Positions 8,433-16,881 of a DNA stretch of 43,998 nucleotides are shown piece after piece. The notes below the pieces were generated by a model. The model saw only the letters and a program-made list of their open reading frames with translations. It had not been told where the DNA came from and made no database searches. The position numbers were made by a program, and so were the translations under genes. Source of the DNA: Halogranum amylolyticum (GTDB taxonomy: Archaea > Halobacteriota > Halobacteria > Halobacteriales > Haloferacaceae). Every line of letters begins with the position of its first letter. Positions within the stretch are counted from its first letter, which is position 1. The stretch spans positions 1 through 43,998 of the forward strand of contig NZ_FODV01000026.1 in NCBI RefSeq assembly GCF_900110465.1, in the 5' to 3' direction.

Positions 8433-8891
8433 AGAATAAGGGTTCAGAACTGACGAAAGTAGACTGATACAACGAGTCGCCCCCATAGGCGTCCGGCTAT
8501 GGAACAACGCTCATCTGTCGGAGATTGTTGATACCGATCTCTCTAGCCGAGTCGGAACAGAGGTTGACCGGCTGACACTCCCAACGATTCGGTTCTCGTC
8601 TCATCGACTGCACCACAGAATCACAAGATGGCTCTCCATCAACAATGTGCTACACAAGAGCGGTGGAACAAAACTCTTCCACCACGCTACCCGCGAGTTC
8701 GTCCCAAAGAAAACGAGTTGACGACACATCCAACAGTATCGAATACCTAACTCCTGCTCTTTCACTCGTCTGTTGTGGGTTCGCTAAAGAGAAAGCTGTC
8801 GTGCCTCTATCGGATTGACGTCGAGTTTCCCTTAAATTGGATTCCGTGGTAGAACCGATCTCTGGACTGTGTTTATAAATCGGGTCGAATA
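8433..8891. other. Long intergenic region, nothing identified
   Basis: About 460 bp without a supportable gene. One + frame stays open for roughly 75 codons from about 8460 but lacks an early start and resembles no family I know. It may be an old gene remnant. Confidence 0.4.
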
Positions 8892-8913
8892 TTGGACACA
8901 GAAAGATATATAG
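8892..8913 (+). promoter_or_regulatory. APC permease promoter with TTGGACACAGAA motif
   Basis: TTGGACACAGAA (8892-8903) is followed after a few bases by a TATA-like GATATATAG (8905-8913). The same 12-mer lies in the same place at the Lrp gene. The predicted transcript start is near 8936. Confidence 0.6.
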
Positions 8914-8949
8914 TGGGGAAGTTTGACTGTGAGAGTGTCGCACATAACC

Positions 8950-10347
8950 ATGACTGGTGAACTCTCACGCGTCCTTTCAAAACGCGACGTCTTTGTACTC
9001 GCGCTTGGCGCAATGATTGGTTGGGGTTGGATTGTTCAGACAGGCTATTTCATTGATCAAAGTGGTGTTACCGGAGCAATCTCGGCATTCGTTCTTGGAG
9101 GTATTATGGTGAGTGTCGTTTCGCTCATCTATGGTGAGCTCGCCTCGGCGATGCCGTTCGTCGGCGGTGAACACGTCTATAGTATGCGTGCACTCGGGCC
9201 AGCAGGCTCATTCGTCTGCACATGGGCGATTATCTTTGGCTACGTTAGCGTCGTCGCCTTCGAAGCGGTCGCACTTCCGAGCGCACTTGCGTACATTGTC
9301 CCTGGTTTCAACGTCTTTGAACTGTGGACGATTGCTGGTCAACCTGTCTACGGAACGTGGGTTCTCACGGGTGTCGTGGGCTCAGTAGTTATCACCTATC
9401 TCAATTATCGTGGCGTCCGTCCAGCAGCACAGTTTCAAGCGATTCTTGCGCTTATAATCACACTTGCTGGTTTAACGCTCTTACTCGGAGCACTCTTCAA
9501 CGGGACCTCACCATCGTCACCGCCGTTTGCGAACGCCGGAATTGGGGGCGTGTTTACTGTGGCGATAATGACGCCCTTCATGTTCGTTGGATTCGACGTA
9601 ATTCCTCAGGCGGCGGGTGAGGCCGATGTTTCCCCGAAAATGCTCGGAGGGCTCATCGGCCTCTCAGTTGCCTGTGCCGCTGCATTCTATATTGCGGTGA
9701 TTTGGGCGGCAGGGCAGGTCGCCACAGGAACAACGCTCGTTGAGAGTCCACTCCCCGCAGCGACTGCTATGGAAATTGCGTTCAACAGTAAAATCATCGG
9801 ACGAATCATGGCACTCGCCGGACTTGCTGGGATTCTCACGAGTTGGAATGGGTTTGTGCTTGGCGCGAGCAGAGCGATTTACGCACTCGCCGAGTCGGAC
9901 ATGTTGCCTGGCTCTCTTGCAACGATTCACTCAGAACACAACACGCCGTCAACGGCAGTCGTCCTCGTCGGCGCTCTCGCTGCGCTCGCACCGCTGTTCG
10001 GCGAACAGATGCTTGTATGGATTGTGAACGCCGGCGGTCTCGGGATGGTCACGGCGTGGTTCCTCGTGGTAATCTCCTTCCTGATTCTGCGATACCGTAA
10101 CCCTGGACTCAACAGACCGTTTAGACTTCCCGGTGGGTATGTCGTCGGTGCACTCGGGTTGGTCTTGACAGTCTTCTTTATTGGACTCTACCTCCCCGGA
10201 TCGCCTTCAGCACTCTCGTGGCCCTACGAATGGGCTATTGTCGCACTCTGGAGTCTGCTCGGCGGTGTTCTTCTCATACTTGCAGGGGGCCTTCCCACGC
10301 AAAGTGAAGCAAAAGCCCACATGAGCGCTCACGAATTGGAAAGATAG
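8950..10347 (+). CDS. APC-family amino acid permease
   Basis: A 465-aa polytopic membrane protein with about 12 hydrophobic helices. The N-terminal segment VLALGAMIGWGWIVQTGYF matches the APC-family motif of helix 1, and the middle helices (GEADVSPKMLGGLIGLSVACAAAFYIAV) fit amino acid/polyamine transporters. It probably imports an amino acid by ion coupling. The ATG at 8950 is used here; with transcription starting near 8936, a GTG at 8935 is an alternative. It is flanked by an aminotransferase and an Lrp regulator that share its promoter motif, so its substrate is probably an amino acid degraded by that aminotransferase. Confidence 0.85.
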   Translation: MTGELSRVLSKRDVFVLALGAMIGWGWIVQTGYFIDQSGVTGAISAFVLGGIMVSVVSLIYGELASAMPFVGGEHVYSMRALGPAGSFVCTWAIIFGYVSVVAFEAVALPSALAYIVPGFNVFELWTIAGQPVYGTWVLTGVVGSVVITYLNYRGVRPAAQFQAILALIITLAGLTLLLGALFNGTSPSSPPFANAGIGGVFTVAIMTPFMFVGFDVIPQAAGEADVSPKMLGGLIGLSVACAAAFYIAVIWAAGQVATGTTLVESPLPAATAMEIAFNSKIIGRIMALAGLAGILTSWNGFVLGASRAIYALAESDMLPGSLATIHSEHNTPSTAVVLVGALAALAPLFGEQMLVWIVNAGGLGMVTAWFLVVISFLILRYRNPGLNRPFRLPGGYVVGALGLVLTVFFIGLYLPGSPSALSWPYEWAIVALWSLLGGVLLILAGGLPTQSEAKAHMSAHELER

Positions 10348-10359
10348 TACCCGCGCGAA

Positions 10360-10366
10360 CTTTTTT
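10360..10366 (+). terminator. T-rich tract after the APC permease gene
   Basis: CTTTTTT follows the stop codon by about a dozen bases. Archaeal termination often occurs at such U tracts. No hairpin is evident. Confidence 0.35.
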
Positions 10367-10422
10367 GGATAAGAAGTGCCGCTTGAGATCCGGGTTGGAT
10401 AGCCGCTTGAGATTGGTTCTCG

Positions 10423-10917
10423 CTATGAGAGGTCCGGGAGAAGTGCGTCTTTCAGACTCTCAAGATCGTAGTCGTTGAATGGGTTCGGTTCGTCCTTGAT
10501 CGTCGTAATAACAAACATCGAACTAGTTCTTGAGATTTCGTCTATCTCTTCGAATTCCGAGACGAGGTCTTCAACCATCCCACGGGATGCAAGATGCGAA
10601 ATTAGAACGAAGTCGGTATCGCCGAGGGTGAAATACACTTGGTTGACACCGTTCACATCACCAAGTTTGTCACCAACCTGCTTGTGGTACTCAGAGCCAT
10701 ATTCGGCCCAGACTTCCGTGACAAGGGTGAGGTTGAGTCCCGCCTTTTTGAAGTCGATATCGAAGATGTCGTTCTTTATAATCCCCTCTTCCTGTAATCT
10801 GTCAAGACGGTAGTGAACAGTCGATTTCGGAATTCCGGTTTCTTCGGCTATCTTATCGGGGCTTCCTGATTCGAGTGTTCCAACCGCTTTAAGAATTCGA
10901 AGATCCTTGTCGTCCAT
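10423..10917 (-). CDS. Lrp/AsnC-family transcriptional regulator
   Basis: A 164-aa protein with an N-terminal winged helix-turn-helix (SPDKIAEETGIPKSTVHYRLDRLQEEGII, about residues 19-47) and a C-terminal ligand-binding part of RAM type (VNQVYFTLGDTDFVLISHLAS). Lrp/AsnC proteins sense amino acids and control their transport and metabolism. The ATG at 10917 is favoured over an upstream TTG because a TATA-like AATAATATC is centred 27 nt before it. The 12-mer TTGGACACAGAA lies directly upstream of that box and also in front of the APC permease, which implies self-control and control of the neighbouring uptake and aminotransferase genes. Confidence 0.9.
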   Translation of the reverse strand: MDDKDLRILKAVGTLESGSPDKIAEETGIPKSTVHYRLDRLQEEGIIKNDIFDIDFKKAGLNLTLVTEVWAEYGSEYHKQVGDKLGDVNGVNQVYFTLGDTDFVLISHLASRGMVEDLVSEFEEIDEISRTSSMFVITTIKDEPNPFNDYDLESLKDALLPDLS

Positions 10918-10939
10918 AGAACACAATCAGAAGGGCAGC

Positions 10940-10961
10940 GATATTATTGTTCTGTGTCCAA
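10940..10961 (-). promoter_or_regulatory. Lrp gene promoter with TTGGACACAGAA motif
   Basis: On the - strand the 12-mer (10950-10961) ends 1 nt before AATAATATC (10940-10948), which is centred 27 nt before the ATG at 10917. The 12-mer is identical to the one at 8892-8903. Confidence 0.6.
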
Positions 10962-11518
10962 CTAGGTTGCCACATCTCGATACGGCTGGTTCAGCAAGAT
11001 CAAGAGCTGTAGACCGACCTCCTAGGCTCACTTGGGGCCTTCCGAGGCCATCCCTGTCGCCACAGTGAGACAAGGTTGTCAGTTATCTATCTGGTCTACT
11101 CCGCTGGAGCGCCACATACGATTACCCTCACCAAATATTCGAGGTATACTATAATTTTTTGGAATCTAATTTATTCTATCAAGATAAAAAATTTTTACTT
11201 TATTTGTTCTTTACTCTTGTTACTAGGGGGGCTAACTTGGCCTTACTCTATTTTCCACTCATACCTGTGCTGCCAATATCTGTCTTAGTTCGAGATATAT
11301 TCTGACCTTTTTAGATCATAACACAAGAAAATAGTCAAAACCGTACTTAGTTGAGTGGTATTTTCTATGTACTAGATGGCTAACTTGATTGTGGATGTTA
11401 TTATGATATTCTTGGAGAGATGGAACTAATTGGATGTCTTGGACGAGAGAGAACGGGTGAACGTTGTCTGGAGCGACATAGCTATTGCACAGTCGTCCCA
11501 CTGTGTGCGTAGTTCGCA
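10962..11518. other. AT-rich intergenic region
   Basis: About 550 bp. The stretch 11130-11400 is strikingly AT-rich, with runs of A and T, unlike the flanking genes. The + frame at 11076-11288 is low-complexity and hydrophobic by composition and is not accepted as a gene. No tRNA or clear repeat was found. Confidence 0.4.
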
Positions 11519-12724
11519 ATGATTCAGCACGACGTCACCATCGTCGGTGGCGGTTGCGTCGGTCTCTCCACTGCCAAGCATCTTTCAGAGCAAACGGACC
11601 TCGACGTCGCCGTCGTAGAGAAGGAGCACCACCTCGCCGCACACCAGAGCGGCCGAAACTCCGGCGTCCTCCACCCTGGATTCAACTACCCACCCGACTC
11701 GGAGAAAGCGCGGTTCGCAACTGAGGGTACACAACGGATGAAAGAGTACTGTGCTACACACGGGATTCCGTGTGAGGAGCTCGGTGTGCTCGTCGTCGCA
11801 AAAAACGACCGAGACGAAGCCCAACTGGACGTTCTATCTTCCCAGGCTGACGAGAATGGGGTCGCGTACGAACGACTCAACTCACAGGCGGAGATACGGG
11901 AACACGAACCGCACGCCGTCGGACAGGCGGCCCTCTACGCGCCCGAGGCGGCGTCTGTCGACTCCCAGCAGTACGTCTACGCGCTCGCACGAGAGGTTCA
12001 ACAGAACGATGTTGACCTTTACACAGGTCACGCCGTCTCGCGAATCGACGAGACGCCGTCTGGCTACCACTTGACGACAAGTAACAGTATCATCGAGACG
12101 GCATACCTTGTGAACGCAGCCGGCCTCCACGCTGACACGCTAGCACAGCAAGTGGGCGTCGGCGACGGCTATCAGGTGGTTCCCTTCCGCGGTGAGTACT
12201 ACGAAGTCACACCTGACCAGACAGACCTCTGTCAGACGATGATCTATCCGACGCCCGACCCCGAGTTGCCGTTTCTCGGTGTCCACTACACCCGACGGAC
12301 AGACGGCAAAGTAATCGTCGGTCCCAACGCCGTCCTCGCGTTCGGTCGCGAAGCGTACGACAACACTGACCTCAACCCATCGGAACTCGCCGAGACACTC
12401 CGATATGACGGGTTCAGAGAGCTCCTTAAGTCGAAGACAATGCTCTCCGTGGCGTGGTCGGAACTGAACAAGTCCTATCGAAAGGAAAAGTTCACCGAGG
12501 CGGCCCAACGGCTCGTCCCGGAGGTTCGCGCGAAAGACTTACGGAAGAGCTACGCAGGCATCCGTGCACAGCTCGTGAGCGACGACGGTGAGTTGGTCAA
12601 AGATCCGCTGGCTATCGAGACAGACGACGCGGTCCACGTGCTCAACGCTGTCTCTCCGGGGCTAACATCGTCGCTCCCGTTCGGCGAGTACGTCGCTGAG
12701 ACCATCGCAGCCAAGACGGACTGA
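11519..12724 (+). CDS. lhgO: L-2-hydroxyglutarate oxidase-like FAD enzyme
   Basis: A 401-aa member of the D-amino-acid-oxidase fold. The N-terminus has the dinucleotide motif VTIVGGGCVGLSTAKHLSE and VVEKEHHLAAHQSGRNSGVLHPGFNY, the signature of LhgO/L2HGDH proteins. Further family stretches are EAASVDSQQY, VNAAGLHADTLA and FRGEYYEV. LhgO oxidises L-2-hydroxyglutarate to 2-oxoglutarate, passing electrons to O2 or the quinone pool. It leads a GC-rich block with an acyl-CoA dehydrogenase, a hydratase and a CoA-transferase on mixed strands. Whether L-2-hydroxyglutarate is the true substrate here is not shown by the context; a related hydroxyacid is possible. Confidence 0.85.
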   Translation: MIQHDVTIVGGGCVGLSTAKHLSEQTDLDVAVVEKEHHLAAHQSGRNSGVLHPGFNYPPDSEKARFATEGTQRMKEYCATHGIPCEELGVLVVAKNDRDEAQLDVLSSQADENGVAYERLNSQAEIREHEPHAVGQAALYAPEAASVDSQQYVYALAREVQQNDVDLYTGHAVSRIDETPSGYHLTTSNSIIETAYLVNAAGLHADTLAQQVGVGDGYQVVPFRGEYYEVTPDQTDLCQTMIYPTPDPELPFLGVHYTRRTDGKVIVGPNAVLAFGREAYDNTDLNPSELAETLRYDGFRELLKSKTMLSVAWSELNKSYRKEKFTEAAQRLVPEVRAKDLRKSYAGIRAQLVSDDGELVKDPLAIETDDAVHVLNAVSPGLTSSLPFGEYVAETIAAKTD

Positions 12725-12793
12725 CCGACGTCACTCGTCAGTACAGTGTCGCTCGGTTTGGTGCTCTCCGTCGGACGGCGATACAGGCCGGTT

Positions 12794-12819
12794 GTTTATT
12801 ACATACCACCCATAACTAC
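12794..12819 (+). promoter_or_regulatory. Acyl-CoA dehydrogenase promoter
   Basis: GTTTATTACA (12794-12803) contains a TATA-like TTTATTA centred 27 nt before the ATG at 12825. Together with the following CCCATAACTA it matches a second site at 14824-14849 in 20 of 26 positions. Confidence 0.55.
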
Positions 12820-12824
12820 CGGTG

Positions 12825-13964
12825 ATGCAAGCGCTGACGCAAGAGCAACGCGAATTTGCCGAACGGGCCGAAGATGTCGCTGCAACGTTCGCTAACAACG
12901 CATACACGTGGGAAGGTGACCTCCCGTGGGAGAACCTTCAGACACTCGCAGATGCGGATTTATTCTGTCCGTCCATCTCCGAGGAGTACGGGGGTGGTGG
13001 GCGCTCGGACCTCGCGGCGATGTTGTTGACCGACGCGGTCGGCCGGGTCTGCCCCGACACGGGCTGGTTCACGTACATGCAGTGTATGGTCGCCCCGCGG
13101 GCCATCGACCTCTTTGGAAGCGAAGAGGTCAAAGAACGCTATCTCCCGGACGTCACTGCGGGCGAGGGGCACATCTCCATCGCGATCTCCGAACCGGAGG
13201 CCGGCTCCGACGTAGGTTCGATGAGCACTACTGTCACTGAGGAAGATGGTGAGTTGGTGTGTAACGGTGAAAAGACGTGGGTCGGTGGGATTCCGTTCTC
13301 CGACGTCGCCGTCACGTGGGTCCGATTCCCGGAGGGGTTGGGGTCGGTCGTGCTCGACCTAACGGACCCCGGTGTCGAAGTCGTCGAAGAACACACGAAC
13401 ATGGCAGGCTACAGCCAGACGCACTTCCGTATCGACGACGTCCCTATCCCCGAGTCACACGTCCTCACCCGCGGCGAAGAGGGGTTCCGACGACAGCTCG
13501 TCTCGCTCAACTGGGAGCGACTCGGGAGTTCGATTCTCACAGCCGCGTGGGCGACTGCCGGTCTGAAGACTGCGCTGTCTTACGCCGCCGACAGAGAGCA
13601 GTTCGACCAATCTATCGACGACTTTCAGGGTATCGAGTGGAAACTTGCAGAGATGTACCGGCAGGTCGAGACGGCGAACGCCGTTGTCTACAACACGGCC
13701 GCCAGTTCCCACGGGACCGACCACGCCCCGCCTCGACTCAAGACGTCCGTCGCGAAGCTGCACTGCTCTGAGATGGCCGAACGCGTTGTCAGTGAGGCGG
13801 TCCAGATTGTCGGCGCACGTGCCTACCAGCAGGGCCACCCGCTCGAGTACCTCTATCGGCTGACCCGTAGTCGCCGTATCGCCGCCGGAACCGACGAAAT
13901 TCAGAAGAACACTATCGCCCGAGCACTGAAACAAGAGGGCGTCCCCGCCGTCTCGGACCGATAG
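12825..13964 (+). CDS. Acyl-CoA dehydrogenase
   Basis: A 379-aa flavoprotein of normal family length. Visible features are the FAD/substrate region ISEPEAGSDVGSM, the middle beta domain with GEKTWVGG, and the C-terminal helical domain with RLTRSRRIAAGTDEIQKNTIAR. The enzyme introduces a trans-2 double bond into an acyl-CoA and passes electrons to ETF. The promoter at 12794 favours a leaderless ATG at 12825; a GTG at 12822 is an alternative. It is convergent with the enoyl-CoA hydratase gene (5 bp between stop codons). Together they supply two consecutive beta-oxidation-type steps, and the CoA-transferase nearby would activate the acid. Chain type is unknown. Confidence 0.9.
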   Translation: MQALTQEQREFAERAEDVAATFANNAYTWEGDLPWENLQTLADADLFCPSISEEYGGGGRSDLAAMLLTDAVGRVCPDTGWFTYMQCMVAPRAIDLFGSEEVKERYLPDVTAGEGHISIAISEPEAGSDVGSMSTTVTEEDGELVCNGEKTWVGGIPFSDVAVTWVRFPEGLGSVVLDLTDPGVEVVEEHTNMAGYSQTHFRIDDVPIPESHVLTRGEEGFRRQLVSLNWERLGSSILTAAWATAGLKTALSYAADREQFDQSIDDFQGIEWKLAEMYRQVETANAVVYNTAASSHGTDHAPPRLKTSVAKLHCSEMAERVVSEAVQIVGARAYQQGHPLEYLYRLTRSRRIAAGTDEIQKNTIARALKQEGVPAVSDR

Positions 13965-13969
13965 TCGTT

Positions 13970-14755
13970 CTACTCGCCGAGGCCACGGTCGTACTCGGGT
14001 TCTCGGCCCTCGTTGAACGCGGCGACCGCCTCTTGGTGTTCGGGGTCGGTTACGCAGTCCCACTGGTACTCGGCCGCGAGTTGGCAGTACTCCTCGAAGC
14101 TCCGGGTAGGGTCGACGAGGCTGTTCGTGTGCTGGACGGCCGTCGCCGGCTTGTTCACGATCTCCTCAGCCAATGCTCGCGCCGCAACGAGTGCGTCGTC
14201 AGCCTGTTCGACTGCTAGTCCGATGTCGACGGCGGCTTCAGGCGTGATGTCGCGGCCGGTGAGGAGATACTCGCGGGCCTTCGACTCGCCGATGAGTCGC
14301 GGGAGCAGCCACGCACCGCCGTCGCCCGGCACCAGCCCGATGTTGACGAACCCCTCGCGGAGTACCGCCTCGTCGCCGACGACCCGCAGGTCACACGCGA
14401 GCGCGAAGTCACAACCGGCACCGATAGCCGGCCCGTTCACCGCCGCGATAGACGGCGTCGCCATCGACCGGAGTTTCGAGACGAGTTGTTGAATCATCCA
14501 GAGGTACGCCCCGTACTCTTCCATCGACTGGTCGTCCCAGTCGGGCATCTTGGTGGTGTCCGCTCCGGCACAGAATCCCTTCCCTGCACCCGTCAGAATC
14601 ACCGAGTACACGTCATCGTCCGCTCCTGCCCGGCGGACGGCGTCGTTCAACTCCAAGATGGTCGTCCGCGTGAACGCATTGTACACGTCCGGTCGGTCGA
14701 TGGTGATGGTCGCGATGCCGTCGGCTACCTCGAACCGCACCTCTTCGTACTCCAT
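13970..14755 (-). CDS. Enoyl-CoA hydratase/isomerase family protein
   Basis: A 261-aa crotonase-fold protein. It has the oxyanion-hole segments AFTRTTILEL and GAGKGFCAGADTTKM, and the second half SIAAVNGPAIGAGCDFALACD. Hydratases usually carry Glu in the segment after this; here FVNIGLVPGDGGAWLLPRLIG contains neither the usual Glu-Glu pair nor an obvious replacement, so an isomerase or hydrolase role is possible. The frame stays open to 14836, but the TATA-like box at 14777-14785 places a leaderless start at 14755 (MEYEEVRFEVADG), matching the family N-terminus. Convergent with the acyl-CoA dehydrogenase. Confidence 0.85.
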   Translation of the reverse strand: MEYEEVRFEVADGIATITIDRPDVYNAFTRTTILELNDAVRRAGADDDVYSVILTGAGKGFCAGADTTKMPDWDDQSMEEYGAYLWMIQQLVSKLRSMATPSIAAVNGPAIGAGCDFALACDLRVVGDEAVLREGFVNIGLVPGDGGAWLLPRLIGESKAREYLLTGRDITPEAAVDIGLAVEQADDALVAARALAEEIVNKPATAVQHTNSLVDPTRSFEEYCQLAAEYQWDCVTDPEHQEAVAAFNEGREPEYDRGLGE

Positions 14756-14776
14756 ACTGGTGTTCTGTCGGGGACG

Positions 14777-14785
14777 CATATAATT
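14777..14785 (-). promoter_or_regulatory. Enoyl-CoA hydratase promoter
   Basis: On the - strand AATTATATG (14777-14785) is centred 26-27 nt before the ATG at 14755. Confidence 0.5.
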
Positions 14786-14823
14786 CGGTCGTCGGTTCGA
14801 ACCCCCGCTGGATCCACCATATC

Positions 14824-14849
14824 GTTTATTACACATAGCCCGTAACTAT
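14824..14849 (+). promoter_or_regulatory. Promoter-like element upstream of the CoA-transferase gene
   Basis: GTTTATTACA, five bases further CCCGTAACTA; a near copy of the acyl-CoA dehydrogenase promoter at 12794-12819. The predicted start near 14855 has no start codon, so a transcript from here would carry a leader of about 245 nt before the CoA-transferase ATG at 15101. Confidence 0.45.
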
Positions 14850-15008
14850 ACGCTACCACTGCGAGCGAGCCACGCAACCGGCCGTCCAGCGCAGGCTATC
14901 GGGCGACTGGCTGTGCGCCAGCGAGCGCTACGCTCTGGACTTGACGATGACGCCCCATCGGACCGGTCGCGGAGCGACGGTACCCGCTCGCAGAACCTCA
15001 ACGGAACG

Positions 15009-15104
15009 ATGTACGGACTAACTCACGGTGATACCGTCACCATCGACTTGCAGACCGAACCGACCGGCCGACGCGCTCGACGAACCGACCCGGTGAGAGT
15101 ATGA
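15009..15104 (+). CDS. Possible 31-aa leader peptide or gene remnant
   Basis: The frame starts MYGLTHGDTVTIDLQ and ends with a TGA that overlaps the CoA-transferase start (ATGA). It could be a translated leader that couples to the next gene, or the 3' end of an older gene, since the frame is open upstream to about 14913. No family is recognised. The stretch 14850-15008 shows nothing else. Confidence 0.25.
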   Translation: MYGLTHGDTVTIDLQTEPTGRRARRTDPVRV

Positions 15105-16579
15105 CCGACCAACTGCTGCTCGGAGAGGGCCCGGTCACGGAGCGCATCCACGGAGATCTCCCGCTCGTCGACGCCGAAACAGCCGCTGCACACGTCGACG
15201 CCGACGCAACGGTGCTCACGAGTGGGTTCGGGAGCGTCGGCTACCCAAAGGAGATACCACTCGCACTTGCCCGTTCGATACGCGACCTTCAGCTGACCGT
15301 CGTCAACAGCGGCAACGTCGGCGAAGAGATCGACGTCGACCTCATCAAGGCCGGGGCCGTCGAGCGGCGCTTCTCCTATCAGTCGTCGCGTGTCGCACGC
15401 GCGGCGACCAACGAACGCGAGGTCGCTTTCAGCGACCGGAACGCGTCGTCCATCGGTGACGAGGTGCAGTACGGCGGGATGGTCGACGCCGACGTAGCCG
15501 TCGTCGAGGCGGTCGCCGTCGGTGAGGGGTGGTTCATCCCCTCAACGTCGCTCGGGCAGGTCCCCGCGTTCGTCGAGGCCGCGGACGAACTCTTCGTCGA
15601 ACTGAACCACTGTCAACCGCTCGAACTCCAGGCACTTCACGACGTCTATCGGCCCGACGCCCCTCCGAACCGGGGTCCGGTTCCACTCACCGAACCCGAC
15701 GGGCGCATCGGCGAGTCGTACGTTTCGTTCGACCCGGCGAAACTCGTCGGCGTCGTCGAGACCGACCGGGAGGATTCGACCTACACGTTCCGGGATCCAA
15801 CCGACGACGACCTGGCTATCGCCGCCAACCTCCGGTCATTTCTCACCACGGAGATGGAGCGGTCGCCCGTCTTCGACGACGCCGTCCACCTCCAGTTCGG
15901 CGTGGGGTCGCTCGGCAACGCCCTGATGGGCGAACTGCAGGAACTCGACTTCGGCGACCGCGACGTGGTCTACTACGGTGAGCTAATTCAAGACGGCCTG
16001 CTCGACATGCTCGACACCGGCGGCCTGGAGTGTGCGAGTGCGACGTCGATGGCGCTCACCGCCGAGGGACAGACCAGACTCTTTGAGAACATCGAGCGGT
16101 ATGCCGAGGACATCGTCCTCCGACCCGCAGACGTCGCGAACCACCCGGGACTCATCGACCAGTTCGGCGTCGTCGGCGTCAACAGCGCCATCGAAGTCGA
16201 CATCTACGGCAACGTCAACTCGACACACATCGGCGGTCGGCGGATGATAAACGGTGTCGGCGGCTCTGCGGACTACAATCGGAACTCGCTCGTCTCCGTC
16301 TGTGCACTGCCGTCCGTCCACGGGGAGGACGTCTCACGCGTCGTCCCGATGACGTTCCACGTCGACCACACCGAACACGACATCGACGTCTTCGTCACCG
16401 AGCAGGGCGTCGCCGACGTCCGTGGTTGTTCGCCGGTCGAACGAGCAGAACGTATCATCGAGCACTGTGCACACCCCGATTTCGCCCCAAAACTCCGGTC
16501 GTATCTGAACGACGTCGCCGAAGACGCGTATCACATCCCACACGACGTACCGCGTGCGGCGAAGTGGCACGGATACTGA
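15101..16579 (+). CDS. Acetyl-CoA hydrolase/CoA-transferase family protein
   Basis: A 492-aa protein of the Cat1/4-hydroxybutyrate CoA-transferase family, which moves CoA between acetyl-CoA or succinyl-CoA and another carboxylic acid. The N-terminal half has LTSGFGSVGYPKEIPLAL. The C-terminal half has HLQFGVGSLGNALMGEL, the likely catalytic Glu in YYGELIQDG, and the conserved MINGVGGSADYNRN and VTEQGVADVRG segments. It is plausibly the acid-activation step for the acyl-CoA dehydrogenase and hydratase upstream. A promoter-like element lies 250 bp upstream. The acceptor acid cannot be read from the sequence. Confidence 0.85.
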   Translation: MTDQLLLGEGPVTERIHGDLPLVDAETAAAHVDADATVLTSGFGSVGYPKEIPLALARSIRDLQLTVVNSGNVGEEIDVDLIKAGAVERRFSYQSSRVARAATNEREVAFSDRNASSIGDEVQYGGMVDADVAVVEAVAVGEGWFIPSTSLGQVPAFVEAADELFVELNHCQPLELQALHDVYRPDAPPNRGPVPLTEPDGRIGESYVSFDPAKLVGVVETDREDSTYTFRDPTDDDLAIAANLRSFLTTEMERSPVFDDAVHLQFGVGSLGNALMGELQELDFGDRDVVYYGELIQDGLLDMLDTGGLECASATSMALTAEGQTRLFENIERYAEDIVLRPADVANHPGLIDQFGVVGVNSAIEVDIYGNVNSTHIGGRRMINGVGGSADYNRNSLVSVCALPSVHGEDVSRVVPMTFHVDHTEHDIDVFVTEQGVADVRGCSPVERAERIIEHCAHPDFAPKLRSYLNDVAEDAYHIPHDVPRAAKWHGY

Positions 16580-16671
16580 CTGCGAGGCCTCTCGACTTCT
16601 TCGATCCGTCTCTCGGGTTACATCTCCACTCGGAGCAGCGCGAAAACCGAAACCGGCCACGAGGTGGCAGG

Positions 16672-16881
16672 TTACGCGGTGAAATAGAGGAAGAGCCAGA
16701 AGAGATAGCCGCCGGTGAGGATGGCGGCGACGATGCCTTCGAGCACCTTCGTGTAGGAGTCACCATGTGTCTCACGGAACTCTTGCACCGTCTGTAACCG
16801 GATCCACACCGGCATGAGCGGCGCCGGGACGAACTCCTCGAACCCACCGACGTCTTCGGTCGAGCCGTCGGTCGAACTCAT
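16672..16881 (-). CDS. Small single-helix membrane protein of the TRAP operon
   Basis: A 69-aa protein with a polar N-terminus and one C-terminal hydrophobic segment (LEGIVAAILTGGYLFWLFLYF, about residues 47-67). Its ATG overlaps the stop of the TRAP permease by 4 nt, so it is co-translated. Classical TRAP systems have a separate small DctQ subunit of four helices; here that part is already fused to the large permease, so this is an extra component, perhaps a stability or coupling subunit. I do not recognise the family. Confidence 0.65.
   Translation of the reverse strand: MSSTDGSTEDVGGFEEFVPAPLMPVWIRLQTVQEFRETHGDSYTKVLEGIVAAILTGGYLFWLFLYFTA

Noticed and set aside
8650..8943. 97-aa - strand frame before the permease
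   Set aside because: It would cover the permease promoter and has no coding character.
11076..11288. 70-aa hydrophobic frame in the AT-rich spacer
   Set aside because: Low-complexity translation of A/T runs with no promoter or family features.
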